A stretch of 64,000 nucleotides of DNA from Neofusicoccum parvum. Taxonomy: Eukaryota; Ascomycota; Dothideomycetes; Botryosphaeriales; Botryosphaeriaceae. A program made the position numbers and the translations under genes. Under the pieces are notes generated by a model. It saw only the letters and a list, made by a program, of their open reading frames with translations. It was not told the origin of the DNA and ran no database searches. Positions within the stretch are counted from its first letter, which is position 1; every line of letters starts with the position of its first letter. Location: positions 1,798,001 to 1,862,000 of the forward strand of contig CP087207.1 in assembly GCA_020912385.1 (NCBI GenBank). The letters run 5' to 3'. Positions 11,381-22,146 of this stretch are shown piece by piece.

Positions 11381-12840
11381 CTACAACTTCGAATTCGATG
11401 GAATCGTCGTCCACTCGTCCTCCTTCACGTCCTGGAAATCCATGACCACATTCCCACCGCCGAACCGCCCCTGCGTGTCCTTCCAATCCCTCCCCACCGC
11501 CGTCTCCGGCCTCCATCGCCACGTCCTCCGCATCATGTCCTCGAGCTTCCCCTCCATGGCATCAGCAATGTACCCACCAATGATCGGCATGTGCATAAAG
11601 CCGTGCCCACTACCGCCAACACCCAGAACCAAGCTCTTCCACTCGGGATGCGGCGTGATCAGGAAAGCTCGATCAGGCGTGTCGGCACACCAGCAGATGC
11701 GCGCGAAGCTAAATGGCCGCTGGGCCAGGTGCGGCATGCACTCCTGCAGGAACTCGCGGACGCGCCTCTCGGCCTCCAACGGGATCTGGTCCTTCGCGAA
11801 AGGCAGGGAGACCATGCGACCGGTCTTGGGGTCCGTCGTCCAGTTCAGGTATCCAGGATGCTCGTCGCAGATCTTGAGCTCGTGGTTATCCTCGTCCGGC
11901 TCCATAAAGAACCCCCTGCTCAACGTCAACACCGCCCGCCAGCAACAACCAGCCCTCACCACAACCTCACCTCTCCACATGAAACAGCACCGGCAAATCC
12001 CTATACGCCTTCGCCTCCTCCACCCCCATCTTAATATGACACAGCGTCCACGCCGTCGGCCGCAACTGCCCCTCCAAATCCAGCAACCCCGGCGCCCACG
12101 CCCCCGCACACACCACCGTCCTATCCGCCCGCCAAACCACCCCATCCCTCGTCCTCACGCCCCGCACATCCCCGCCCTCAACCACCAACCCCACCACCTC
12201 CCCCTGGGGCCCCCCGGTCACATACCTCACCCCCAACCGCTCCGCCTCCTTCGCCGCCCCCACCAGCGCCCTCCGCGCATGCACCCACCCCGCGCCGTCG
12301 CGCTTGAGCCAGCCGCGCCACCCGGGCAGCGCGCCCGTCAGCACGCCGGGCGCCATCGCGGCGCGGAAGTGGGCGGCCGAGTCCAGCGCCGCGAAGCCGT
12401 TGGCCGGCGACGGCTGCTCGCGGGCGCGCAGGGCGGCGAGCGCGGCGGCGCTGCTGGCGGCCAGGATGTAACCGGTCGGGTGGTGGTGCGGGGCGAAGAC
12501 GGGGTCGGAGCGCCAGGCGGCGGCGGCGGCGGCGAGGAGGGTGTTGGTGACGGTGGTGGGGGCGGGGTCGGTGGGGGTGGGGAGGGAGGCTGCGGCGGTG
12601 GTTAGTTGGGAGGGCTTGGTTTTTTTTTGGGAGGGAAGGCTGGGAGGGCGGCGGCGTACCTTGCTCGACGATCTTGTTGATGTCGTTGCCGGCGGAGATG
12701 GCGGACGGGACGGCGTGGGCGTCGAGCACGGTGACGTGCCGGTAGCCGCGGCGCGCCAGGTGCAGCGCCGTCGAGCTGCCCCAGGTGCCGCCGCCGACGA
12801 TCAGGATGGTCGAGGTAGCGGGGTCCAGGGGCGACGGCAT
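11381..12840 (-). CDS. Fructosyl amino acid oxidase (amadoriase), peroxisomal
   Basis: Flavoenzyme of the DAO/MSOX fold that oxidises fructosyl amino acids, releasing the amino acid, glucosone and H2O2. Model: exons 12840-12660, 12589-11971 and 11915-11381, introns 70 and 55 bp; 444 aa, close to the roughly 440 aa of fungal amadoriases. The N-terminal FAD Rossmann motif reads ILIVGGGTWGSSTALHLARR, followed by VPSAISAGNDINKIVEQ. Middle: LRPTAWTLCHIKMG. The C-terminal half has GFFMEPDED, ICDEHPG and SFARICWCADTPDRAF, whose CWC cysteine is the expected covalent FAD attachment site, then GRFGGGN. It ends in SKL, a type 1 peroxisomal signal, sensible for an H2O2 producer. It diverges from a Zn2Cys6 factor that may control it. 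Saccharopine or sarcosine oxidase activity is a weaker alternative. Confidence 0.9.
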
Positions 12841-13105
12841 GGCGGTGGAGGGGGCGTGGGCGGCATGGCGGGGGGCGCTGAGGGCTGTCTTATACAGGAC
12901 CGCGATGTCTTATCGGCGGCGCGACGCGTTGCCTGACGATCATGCAGGGCGGGCTGCGGGGCGCTGTCATGTCCGGCGCGTGGACCTGCCCGCTCCCTCC
13001 GCAACCTCCCGCCGCCGGCCCACACCATCGCCTCCACGGTGACACGGCGCCGCAGCCCCCCCAACTCATTGGTCTCGACGAAGAGTGGGATTGCCCAGAT
13101 GCACG
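12841..13105. promoter_or_regulatory. Shared divergent promoter
   Basis: 265 bp between the start codons of the oxidase (minus) and the Zn2Cys6 factor (plus). GC-rich and short enough that cis elements should serve both genes. I see CGG/CCG triplets, as expected for Zn2Cys6 targets, but they are common in this composition and I cannot assign an operator. Confidence 0.5.
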
Positions 13106-14905
13106 ATGCCCCGTCGCAAGGCCGCCGAGCGCAGCCAGCCGCACAAGTCGCGCTCGCGCAGCGGCTGCCTGACGTGCCGCAAGAGGAAGATCAGTGCGTG
13201 CCATTACCCAACCAACCGGACGGCGGCTGATTTACGCTCGCGGCAGGGTGCGATGAGGCGCGGCCGCAGTGCGCCAACTGCCGCGACAAGGGCCTGCAGT
13301 GCCTGCGCGGCGTCACGCTGAAGTGGGAGCAGGAGTACGCCTCCCGCGGGCTGGCCTTCGGCCGGTGTGGAGTAAGGCAGCCCCCCGAGCCCGCCGGCGG
13401 CCGTCGCTGACCCCTCGCAGGTCTGGAGCAAGCACGGCGGCGCGCAGGACGACGTGCCGCGCCTCGACGGCTCGGGCGTGCACTGGCTGCCGCTGCCGCC
13501 CATCCAGCCCTTCCACTTCGTCAACAGCACCGTCGACGGCTTCGAGGACGCGCTGGCCGAGCAGGACGAGCTCAGCTGGTTCTCCGTGCGCGACGACGGC
13601 TTCCTGGCGCTCGCCGCCCGCCCCGGCTCGTCGTCGTCGTCGGTGTCCGGGCACAGCGCGGGGGGCACCGTGGTTCCGTACGGCGTGCGCTCGCCCAGGT
13701 CGCCGCCGCCGCTGCTGCACTCGCCGCGCGACTTCCCGCAGCTGGAGAACCCGGCCCACGCCCCGCTGCTGCACTACTACCTCGAGCGGCTCTGCCCGCT
13801 CACCACGCCCAGCGCGCGCGCCCACTCGCCCTTCGCGTCGCTGATCCTCCCCTTCTCGGTGCAGGCGTCATCCACCGCGCTCAACTCGGTGCTCGCGCTG
13901 TCAGCCCGCCACCTGTCGCGCATGCAGCGGGCGTGGAAGCCGGTCGCGATGCAGCTGGAGGGCAAAGTGCTGCACTCCCTCCGCCGGCGCCTGATAACCG
14001 AAGCCCCAGAGCGCGTCGCGCTCGACCCCGAAGTGCCAACCATCATGATGCTGCTCTGCCTCTACGAAATCATCAACAAATGCGACGAGCGCTGGGTCGT
14101 CCACCTCCGCGGCGCGCGCGACCTGATCCGCACGCGGCGCCGGCTGCTCCCCACCAACACCACGGCCAACGACGCGCTCCTCACCTTCTCGGAGCGCTTC
14201 TTCGCCTACCAGGACGTCATCGGCCGCACCGCCTGCGGCGAGGTCCCCATCTTCGGCGCCGCCTACTGGGACGCCGCCGACGCCGTCGCCGACGCCTGGC
14301 TCGGCTGCAGCCCGCAGCTGGTCGCCGTCGTCAGCGCCATCACCGAGCTGTCGCGCCAGCGCCGGCCCACCACCCCCGCCTTCGCCGTCCGCGCCGCCGC
14401 GCTCGAGTCCCGGCTGGCTGATGTCCGCCAGCTGCTGCCTGACGCGGCCGACGCCGCCCTGGCCCGCAGCGCCGAGGCGAAGCGCCTGGCCGCCGTCGTG
14501 TACCTGTACTGCGCGCTGCACGGCGCCCACCCGCGCTCGCCGCTCGTGCGCCGCCTCGTGCGCCGCGTCCTGCGGCTCGTCGCCGACGCCGTGCGGGACG
14601 GCGCGCCGGCGGGCCTCACGTGGCCGCTGTTCGTGGCGGCCGTCGAGCTTGATCCGCTGGACGACGAGGTCTGGGAGGAGGGCGGCCGCCCCGTGTACGG
14701 GCGGCCGCTGGTGCTGGAGGCGCTGAGCCACATGGCGAAGAGCAGCATCGCGAACGTCGGGCGCATGCGCGGCGTGGTGAGCAAGGTGTGGGAGCTGCGC
14801 GAGAGGGAGGTGGCGGGGAGTCCGGGGGCGGAGGGCGAGGATGAGAGGAATGATTGGGAGAGGTTTGTGGCGCCGCTGTGCATCAATATGAGCCTGGTGG
14901 GGTGA
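13106..14905 (+). CDS. Zn2Cys6 fungal transcription factor (Fungal_trans_2 type)
   Basis: Nuclear DNA-binding regulator. Model: exon 13106-13193, intron 13194-13246, exon 13247-13371, intron 13372-13420, exon 13421-14905; 565 aa. The binuclear zinc cluster spans the first intron: SGCLTCRKRKI, then RCDEARPQCANCRDKGLQC, all six cysteines with normal CX2CX6C spacing. Basic N-terminus (MPRRKAAERSQ). The long third exon has the helical middle domain of the Fungal_trans_2/DUF3468 group: LLHYYLERLCPL, FSVQASSTALNSVLALSARH, TIMMLLCLYEIINKCDERW. It shares a promoter with the amadoriase gene, so a role in Amadori-compound or amino acid catabolism is a reasonable inference, not shown. Third codon positions change from C-rich to G-rich near 14,650. 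Confidence 0.9.
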
Positions 14906-16566
14906 GGGGGGAGGCAGGGACGGAGGGCCTTTTTTGTTTGGTCGGATGGCTGGGCGCAAGGGGCGTGGGTGTGGGCAGGTAACGGGCTGTTGGTTTTGGC
15001 TCTTCCCGACTGCTGTGACACTGTCTATCTGCTCTATGCGCCGGCGGCAATGTGCTGCGCCGGGGGCTGCTGGATGCTGCGCGAAGGGCATCGTGGCCGA
15101 GGCGTCGTGGTGGAGGCGACGTGCCGGGACGGTCGGGCATGGCGCGCGCGGGGACGAGTGAGGGCCCTTATTGGACGCGGTTGGACCTTCTTGGAAGCTT
15201 GTTTGAGGGAGGGCCGAATGGTGCCGATGAGAGACACCAGGGGTGTTTCGCAGGCGAAAGTTTATCGGCAGTGGACGCAGGGGTTGAGGCGGGGATGTGG
15301 GGACAGCCTTGAGGTTGACCGGGATTGGGGTGAGAGAGAAGGACGACAGAAACTGGAAAGAAGGAGGAACGGACAGATGGAGAGTGGGTGGAATGACGCA
15401 GTAGACGCAGACGCACCGTCTGAGATTTTGAACGCATAACCCGTAGTGGGCGGTGGTCTCTGACATGCCGCGAGCCTGTCAGATTTATCTCTGTAGATCA
15501 TAGAAGTTACCGCGCTCTCGAAAGTGGCAATTGGCGAGCTTGTTTCGTGGAACAGCATTCCCTGTCCGTTCACCTTGAGAATAGAATCATGTTCCTTGAA
15601 GTATCTACGGTGCCCGTTCGATGCTCGATGTAGGGGTTGCTAACGGTGTAAGGGGCTTGATAGGGTATGCTGGCTGCCAAGGGAGAGTCGTCTGGATTGG
15701 TATTGCAGGGAACATGACGGCGTGCTGGGAAGATGGATTTTAGAACTCGCTGACTTTGGTTTGTTTTTGCGGATTTTTAGAACCAGCTTTTCTCAAGTGT
15801 TGCAATACTTTCCTCGAATTACGATCTGAAGTATATCTGCGGTTTCATACAGGTGGTAGCGTCTAGTATTGTTGGAGTTCTTGGTCTTTACCAACGATCT
15901 TCCTGTCACGGCCGTTTATATGGCTCTTGGTCAGGCCGAAACCGCTCTTGAAATGGCTTTTATCCTGTTCCGATCTCGCCATCGAACCTGACATTGAACT
16001 GCATCAATACGTGATTTCAGTGGATATGGAGCGTCCTGGCTGCGTCCTGCGAGCTGAAGTGTATCGGAAGTCTTCTATACTGATTATGCTGCTCAATAAT
16101 CAGTTCTTCGTGTCCTCAGGTGCAAGACCCGGCAAAGAAGACGTCCCAGTGCCTTTAAAATGCGATCCTGGTACTATGTGTACAGTGTAATCATCTTTTA
16201 GTTTCTGCTGTTGAAGGTGTTCTCGCAATTTACCCAGCACAAGTTCAATCTTGACCGCGCATGCGTTCAAGTTACATCCAGCATCAATGGGCGGCACATA
16301 ACGTGTGTGCTGTGACTCGATTGATTGCGCAATGCCAGTGAAGTTGCCGTGAACGTGAGAGAACATCTTATCCAGCGTTAGTATTGACCAGCCTGGTCCA
16401 AGCTCAGATATTCACCTCTTCATGCACCTTCCGCTCGTGAGCAGACACGTCACTAATCCAGGCCCCATGAGGCCGTTATGTTCTGTTCTCGCTTAACGGC
16501 GTCTTCACTCCTCGCACCGCCATAACCTCTCCTCGCCGCGCAACACCACTGTCTCTACACACCAAG
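14906..16566. other. Intergenic
   Basis: GC-rich to about 15,440, then AT-richer. A minus-strand frame of 88 codons (16366-16100) is listed separately. A pyrimidine-rich leader at about 16,510-16,560 precedes the next start codon. The long minus frame overlapping 13.9-15.47 kb is antisense to the transcription factor and not believed. Confidence 0.4.
16100..16366 (-). CDS. Small hypothetical protein (weak)
   Basis: An 88-aa frame with ordinary composition (includes CNLNACAVKIELVLGKLREH), single exon, no relative recognised. It is offered only because codon use is less skewed than in the surrounding shadow frames. No splice or promoter evidence. Confidence 0.2.
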   Translation of the reverse strand: MFSHVHGNFTGIAQSIESQHTRYVPPIDAGCNLNACAVKIELVLGKLREHLQQQKLKDDYTVHIVPGSHFKGTGTSSLPGLAPEDTKN

Positions 16567-18165
16567 ATGGCGCCCTCATCCCCCAGTGCAGGCCCGGTCT
16601 GCACCAGCATGTCGAACGTGGCCAACTGCCTCAGTCAGATGCCCGGAGCAGATAATGGCGCCTCGCTTTCCTCCTCCACCGCCATCCTCAACCTTATCAA
16701 CTCGCGCCGTCACCTCCACATCTACACCCTCCGCATCTCCATCGACGAGATCCTCCACATCGGCACCCTGATCCAGGACTACTACCTGCCCCGCGACAGG
16801 CGTCCCGGCCGTGGCGCCGTCATCATCGTCGACGACGCCGACGACGGCTTCGCCAAGATCACCGCCCTAGCCGCCCACATCACCGGCGAGCGCGCCTCTG
16901 CCGACCCCAGCAGCAACGCCTCCGTCTCCTCTTTCTCGCGCATCGTCATCCTGCGCGGTCACAAGCCGCCCAACCTCTGCGCTAACGAAGCCGACTACAC
17001 CGCCCGCCTCCGCGCCGTCGGCAACACCTTCCGCAGCACCATGATCCGCCTCTCGCAGAAGTTCGCCCTGCACCGCATCATCTGGCACGCCCACCAGGAC
17101 CCGACGCTCATCCTACACATCCTCCAGACCACCACCGCCCCGCCCATCGACGCCATCACCATCTTCTCCGCGCTACGCCTCGACTCCACCATCACCCTCC
17201 CGCACCCCACCCCAGGCCACCCGCTCCCAAACCCCTGGCCACTCCTCCTAACCGCAACCTCGCGCCTCCCCACCCCCCTCATCTTCGCCTCTCCACCCGC
17301 CCTCCACCCCACCCTCCACCACTACACCACCGCCCTCCTCACCGGCCTCCCGCACCACCTCCCCTCTCTCCTCCCCCGCCCCGCCTGGACGCCCTCCCTC
17401 GGCGCCCTCCTCGACCACCTCCTCGCCAGCGCCTTCCGCCTGCTCGCCGGCGGCGACTGCGGCCCGCGCTCCCCGCGCCGCCCCGCCCCCGCCGTCGTCA
17501 CCGAGTTGCGCCGCCGCCTCCCCGCCGCCGTCGCCCGCCCCTGGGCCCGCGTCTGCGTCGACCCGCGAAGCTACGGGGAGCGCGCTGTGCGCGACGCTGT
17601 GCGCGCTGCGCTGCCGGGTGGTGTGGGTGGTGGCCTGCCCGCGATGGCGGCTGCGGTGGCGAATCCGGCGCCGGCGGCGCCGGTTGCGGCGTTGGAGAGG
17701 CTGGCGGTTGGGCCGGGGGGCGTGGAGGGAGGGGCCTTGTGGGCGGTTAGGGTGCAGGTGGCGCCGAGGGGTGGGGTGGGCGTGCCGCGCGGCGCGGTGG
17801 AGGTGCGGGTGGTGCCGCGCGGCGGGAATGTGTTTCTCCTGGCGGGGAGGGATGCGGGCGCGCTGCAGACGCGGGTCGGGGCCAGGTGGGCGGCGTATGT
17901 GGCGGAGGTGGCGAGGCGGGAGGAGGCGTTTCCGCGGGATGGGAGGGCGGATGGGAAGTTTGGGGTTGCGGTGGATGTGGCGAGGGCGTGGGTGACGGTT
18001 GTGCCGGGGGTGGTGGCGGAGGCGATGGAGGAGTGGGAGAGGGCTGTGAGGGGTGGTCTGGGTGGAGCGGAGAGGAGGATGGTGGAGAGGGAAGTGAGGG
18101 CTTTGGTGAGGGAGGCGAGAGAGGGAGCGTTTACGAGGATTTGCGAGGCGGTTCTTAGGGGCTGA
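16567..18165 (+). CDS. Hypothetical protein, 532 aa, lineage-restricted
   Basis: Single-exon gene with no family I recognise. N-terminus MAPSSPSAGPVCTSMSNVAN; a folded-looking region at residues 35-215 contains HLHIYTLRISIDEILHIG, GAVIIVDDADDGFAKI, SRIVILRGHK and KFALHRIIWHAHQDPTLILH. The second half is Ala/Arg/Val-rich and ends near ALVREAREGAFTRICEAVLRG. The first 1 kb of the coding strand is strongly C-rich at third positions; from about 17,600 it is G-rich. The switch creates long false frames on the opposite strand. The ATG sits after a C/T-rich leader (CACCAAG context). Converges on the DUF2011 gene with about 130 bp between stops. Confidence 0.65.
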   Translation: MAPSSPSAGPVCTSMSNVANCLSQMPGADNGASLSSSTAILNLINSRRHLHIYTLRISIDEILHIGTLIQDYYLPRDRRPGRGAVIIVDDADDGFAKITALAAHITGERASADPSSNASVSSFSRIVILRGHKPPNLCANEADYTARLRAVGNTFRSTMIRLSQKFALHRIIWHAHQDPTLILHILQTTTAPPIDAITIFSALRLDSTITLPHPTPGHPLPNPWPLLLTATSRLPTPLIFASPPALHPTLHHYTTALLTGLPHHLPSLLPRPAWTPSLGALLDHLLASAFRLLAGGDCGPRSPRRPAPAVVTELRRRLPAAVARPWARVCVDPRSYGERAVRDAVRAALPGGVGGGLPAMAAAVANPAPAAPVAALERLAVGPGGVEGGALWAVRVQVAPRGGVGVPRGAVEVRVVPRGGNVFLLAGRDAGALQTRVGARWAAYVAEVARREEAFPRDGRADGKFGVAVDVARAWVTVVPGVVAEAMEEWERAVRGGLGGAERRMVEREVRALVREAREGAFTRICEAVLRG

Positions 18166-18294
18166 GTATGGGAGGGGGCAGCAGAATTCTGGGCTGCATA
18201 GAACGACCACTTGGTGCTGCGGAGGGGAGAAAGAGTTCAAAGATGTAGGACAACTGAGCATTATGCCATCATCTCTCCTAAGAAACAAGAAACC

Positions 18295-19165
18295 TCAATC
18301 CTCCCCCATAACCACATCCTCCTTCTCCCCACCGTCACCCTCCTCCACCGTCGCAGACGCCTTCTTCGCCTTCTCCCTCTCCTTCTTCTTCACCTTCTTC
18401 TCCCTATTCCTCGCCGTCCGCTTCGCCCTCTCCGCCTCCTCCCTCTCGCGCGCCACCCGCTCCGCCTCCTCCTTCCTCTCCACCCTCGCCCTAACCTTCC
18501 TCCGCAGCGCCATCCTCGCCTTCTTCCCCTTCCGCCGCCTCCCCTCCCTCCCACCCCCTACACCGTCGCCCTCCACCCGCCCACACCCCTCCCCTACCCT
18601 CACCCTCCACGGCACCCCACACCCCGCCCACCGCGCCCCCGCCGCCCGCGCAACCACCTCCGCCCCGCTGACCGCCGCGTCCACGTACTCCGCCGCTCTG
18701 GCGTTGCCGCCGTCCTCCAGCGCGCACGCGAAATAGTGCGCCGCCGGCCGCGCCGCCACCACGAAGCCGCCGCGCCCGTTGCCGCCGTTGTCGTCGGCCG
18801 ACGGCGAGTGCAGCCGGATTTTCTGGACGGCGGGGCGCGCGGTCGAGGCCGCGTCTGGGGCCGGCGCGGCGAAGAGGCGGAATTCGAGCTCGTTGTCGGA
18901 GGCGGCTGGGTCGTCGTTGTTTGGGGCTGGTGGGGCGGGGGGTGCGGCGGGGGGGAGGGTGATGTCGAGGGTTTTGTTGAGGCGCGCAAGGACGTGGGCG
19001 GTGAGTGAGGGGTCTGGAGAGGAGCGCGGCGTAGAGGTGGGAGAGGGAGAGGTCGACGTGAGGTCGGTGCGGCGGACGCTGTGGGTGGGCGCGGTGGTTA
19101 GCTGGGGCGGCGGGGCGGCCATTGGGGGGTGGGCCGTACCGTTTTGCGTCGGGGAGGTCGAACAT
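18295..19165 (-). CDS. DUF2011 family protein
   Basis: Fungal DUF2011 protein of unknown function, probably nuclear or nucleolar judging from its basic C-terminus. Model: exon 19165-19140, intron 19139-19079, exon 19078-18295; 269 aa. The splice joins MFDLPDAKR to VRRTDL, the characteristic start of this family, and has a good branch site (GCTAAC). A low-complexity Pro/Ser/Thr region follows, then ELEFRLFAAP, QKIRLHSP and a conserved-looking FVVAARPAAHYFAC. The C-terminal third is highly charged (RRRKGKKARMALRRKVRAR, then a Lys/Glu helix), resembling ribosome-biogenesis factors, though that role is inference. It shows the same C-then-G third-position switch as its neighbour. Confidence 0.8.
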
Positions 19166-19776
19166 GGTGATGGGTGGTGCGCCGCGCGGGCGATGGCTGT
19201 TGTGGTGGGTGGGCGGAGGTGTGGTGTGGAGGTCGGACTTTTTTGCGGGAGGCGTCAGAACTGCGGTGCGGTGGGCTTAAGGTTTGCGACGGCGCTGCGG
19301 GAGTGGAGCGACGCTGCCGATCCGCTCCCCGTAGGGCTGAGCCCCGCTGTGCCGCTGTGCCACCCGAGGCGACGCAAGGGAGTGCAGCCCCTTTACACAC
19401 CCAACCTCCACTTCTTTGCAGCTTACGACTTGGTCCAGCCCATAGCAGGAGAAACGCTCTCATCGACACACAAATACCGTGACTTTTCACGGGACCATCT
19501 TTCATGGATTTTTGCAGCTTCCAATGTCAGTTCGGAAGGGCTGATTTCTCATTGACTACTGTCAACCACATTGGCCCGTAATCACGTGTTTTGTTTGCTT
19601 TTGCTTATACACGCGTTCTTTCTTTACTTTTTGCCGCACCATACACCTATCCCCACACACCTCATTTACCCCGTTTATGCGTATTTCCGTAAATCCGATT
19701 ATTACACGTATATAGCAGGCCTCAGTAGCAACAATGAGAAAACCAGCGGTGTATTCTTTCTCGCACCGTTCGACAA
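19166..19776. other. Intergenic
   Basis: Upstream of the DUF2011 gene; sequence changes from GC-rich to AT-rich near 19,540. This marks entry into the accessory region. No supported gene. Confidence 0.45.
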
Positions 19777-20146
19777 CTACGTAAAGTACATCGAACTACC
19801 AGCATACCAAAGCGACGTATCATGTGGATCCAGATTCGTTTCAATGACTTCCAGCAGATTTCGTAGCGCCGAAGTACGATCGGGCTGTCTCGTACCGCCC
19901 GCTTTCAACACTGACTTTCCGACCGGCTTTTTCTCAAACACTTGAGCGGTGTAGTAACCATCAGTCTTTCTGCACACGATAAGAATCGCATCCGGATGAA
20001 GCTCAGGGAACTTGAGTCTGGCTGCCACTGATAGCTTGTCAGTGTGTCAAAAAGTGCAAAGCGCTGATGGAACACTTACTGGCAATTGCTTCGCAGAGAT
20101 CCTTCCAGCTAGCATTCTCGTCGCTAAAACTTGAACAGAACGCCAT
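19777..20146 (-). CDS. Orphan two-exon family member A
   Basis: Founder example of the small repeated family described in the findings. Exon 1 20146-20080 (67 nt, ends in phase 1), intron 20079-20028 (52 bp), exon 2 20027-19777; 105 aa. Exon 1 gives a helix-forming peptide (WKDLCEAIA). Exon 2 gives predicted strands AILIVCRKTD and YYTAQVFEK, then a basic loop and the helix TSALRNLLEVIETNL. No signal peptide or membrane segment. The order helix, three strands, helix recalls double-stranded RNA-binding domains, but this is topology only. Exon 1 length and C-terminal helix match family member F. Confidence 0.6.
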
Positions 20147-20776
20147 CACCGCGTTCTTCTTAATTGGCAGGTCAATAGATTTCGGTGTGATGAGCCCCGT
20201 TGAAAAGAATCTGAGTGCTTTTTAAGTCAGGCCTTGACCCGTATCTTTGCGGACGCATGACACAGCTAAACAAATAGGTTGCTGTTTGCACCTCCCTCAT
20301 GCTGCAAACTTGGAGTATCATCTTCGTCCCCAGCAATCCCATGATTTCCTACAAGCTGCATGACCGACAAAATCCACGCCAAGCTAATTATTGGTTCTGC
20401 AAGCTCGTTTTCTGCTGCAAACATCTCTTCGCAATAGCTCACGCCACCATGCTTTCTTCATGCCCCGCAGCATCATCTACTCTATGGAAAGGTTGTGGCT
20501 ATTTATGCTATCGAAAGTGGAGTATGATAATCCGGAGCACGATCGAAAGTTTCCTTGAAATTAGGGATAAAGAACATGCCAACTGACGCTGCGTTGCTTC
20601 TCACAAGTACGCTCATGTGGCTATTGTGGTAAACCCTGCTGCTCTGCCATTCCTACGTGTCTCCACATTGCCCGCGACGAGCTACGCAATCTACAAAACT
20701 TCTGACATTCATCCAAGGCCACGACATCCCACCGCTGGTTCTCTCAGACAACATCCCCTCCAGCAACTCCCTTCAC
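20147..20776. other. Intergenic
   Basis: Between two same-strand family members. The plus-strand frame at 20299-20586 has no supporting feature. Confidence 0.4.
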
Positions 20777-21138
20777 TCAACCAATATGAAGATCGCCATG
20801 CACCCTCATCTCCGTCACCTCCAACAAGCTCTCGAAAGCCTCCAGTCTCGACTCCTTCGGCGACCCTGCCATATACTGTATGCAATGGTCGTTGAATATC
20901 CGCGCGGTCCAGAGCGGCGTTCCTACATCCACCCGCAAAGAGCAGATGATCTGGAAGCTCGGGCTGCTGCTTGGGAAGAGGAACCGGGCGCAGGCTAGTG
21001 TGCGAATGAATTAGTCGCTGCGAGGTGGAGAGAAGGTGGTGGAGCGAGCTTACCCAAAATCATCCCGCGGAGGGTAGAACAATCACGCCAGTCAGCGGTC
21101 CTTGTGGCAGCACGAGAGGGATTGCTGGAGGCTTGCAT
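20777..21138 (-). CDS. Orphan two-exon family member B
   Basis: Exon 1 21138-21054 (85 nt, phase 1), intron 21053-20995 (59 bp), exon 2 20994-20777; 100 aa. Exon 1 reads MQASSNPSRAATRTADW. Exon 2 gives FQIICSLRVD and LWTARIFNDHCIQYM, then ESRLEAFESLLEVTEMRVHG. It lines up with member A through the strand-turn-strand (W/Y-T-A) and the LLEV helix, making the pair the clearest evidence that the family is real. Unknown function. Confidence 0.6.
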
Positions 21139-21516
21139 TGCTGCAGTGGTTGTGTGGCAGTAGGCAGACTCGCAGCGATGCTTTTGAGAATGGACGGAGG
21201 CGACGTGATGTTGTAGCGTAGAAGATGGGTTATGGCGGGATCAGCTGGGCCGGGGCTGGCTTTATGGTTGGGCGTGACAGGTGTATGCGGAACTGCGAGT
21301 TTGGCATGTGTCAAAATTTCGTCCGCCACAGCAGCAAGCATCTTCCAGAACCTTGTGCAGTTTGTCTCCAAAAATGCCGTAGAAGCATTTTGTGGGAAAC
21401 TGGTCATTTCCAACCCAAGCTCGCTAATTCTCAACAGTGTCGGGCACTAGAATACGTAGCCGCTTCCTTCACAGTTCTTTATCTTGTCAGTTGCTTCGGC
21501 AAACCAGATTGCAGCA

Positions 21517-22146
21517 CTAGGTTTTGGACACTACATCTTTGCTGATGAGCCCGGCTGAGACTGTCAGGTAGCGGGCCCGTATGGTTTGCCGTCCTTGCAG
21601 ATGAGTTGTAGTGTCGTCCTTGACGGCGCGAATGCCGCTTTCCAACGTGATTTTCTCCTCAATCCGCTGCCATCTCCCTTTCGCTCCCTCTATTAGATTT
21701 CCCGCGGTGTCAGCGATGTAGCTGTCTTCATTCGTGAAGTGAAACGACCGCTGTTGAGATTGCCCATCGACTTCGGTCGCAAAAGGAGCCGGATTCGAGC
21801 TGTCAAGCTCTCGCAGCAGTGTTGCAAAAGTGCTGATCTGAACGGAAATCTTCTGTCGATCCGACATGGAGGCCGCTATTAGCGAGTCTGTCGGTGGACG
21901 TGGGACGTGGGAGAGTGCGCTTTTGATGTCAGCTTCCTGGGAGCATGGGACGAAGATGTTGGCGAATTCATCTCAGATGGAGTGTACGCGGTCTTGTCGC
22001 GACGCCAGAATCGAGAAAGGCAGTGATCTGGCCTCTCGTCGCTTGTTCTCTTGTCGGGCTTCGTCGACGCCGTTCACCACGGGTCGCCATTCGTCCAGCG
22101 TGTAGAGAGCCAAAGAGCCGTCGGCTGTTGTGTCCGCAGCGGTCAT
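21517..22146 (-). pseudogene. Interrupted orphan gene (single in-frame TGA)
   Basis: A continuous minus-strand reading frame from MTAADTTADGSLALYTLDEW (ATG at 22146) to a TAG at 21517 is broken by one TGA at 21975-21973. Downstream the same frame goes on through DEFANIFVPCSQEADIKSAL and MSDRQKISVQISTFATLLREL. Composition and codon use are the same on both sides. About 209 codons. No family recognised. Either a pseudogene by a CGA-to-TGA type change or two separate short genes, the second starting at 21867. Confidence 0.4.

Noticed and set aside
11442..12605. 387-codon plus-strand open frame
   Set aside because: Antisense to the amadoriase gene, whose family motifs and splice phases are unambiguous.
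13901..15466. 521-codon minus-strand open frame
   Set aside because: Antisense to the Zn2Cys6 gene and its 3' flank; low-complexity composition, no motif.
17248..18288. 346-codon minus-strand open frame
   Set aside because: Antisense to the 532-aa orphan; His/Pro/Arg-rich composition produced by strand-skewed third positions; no domain.
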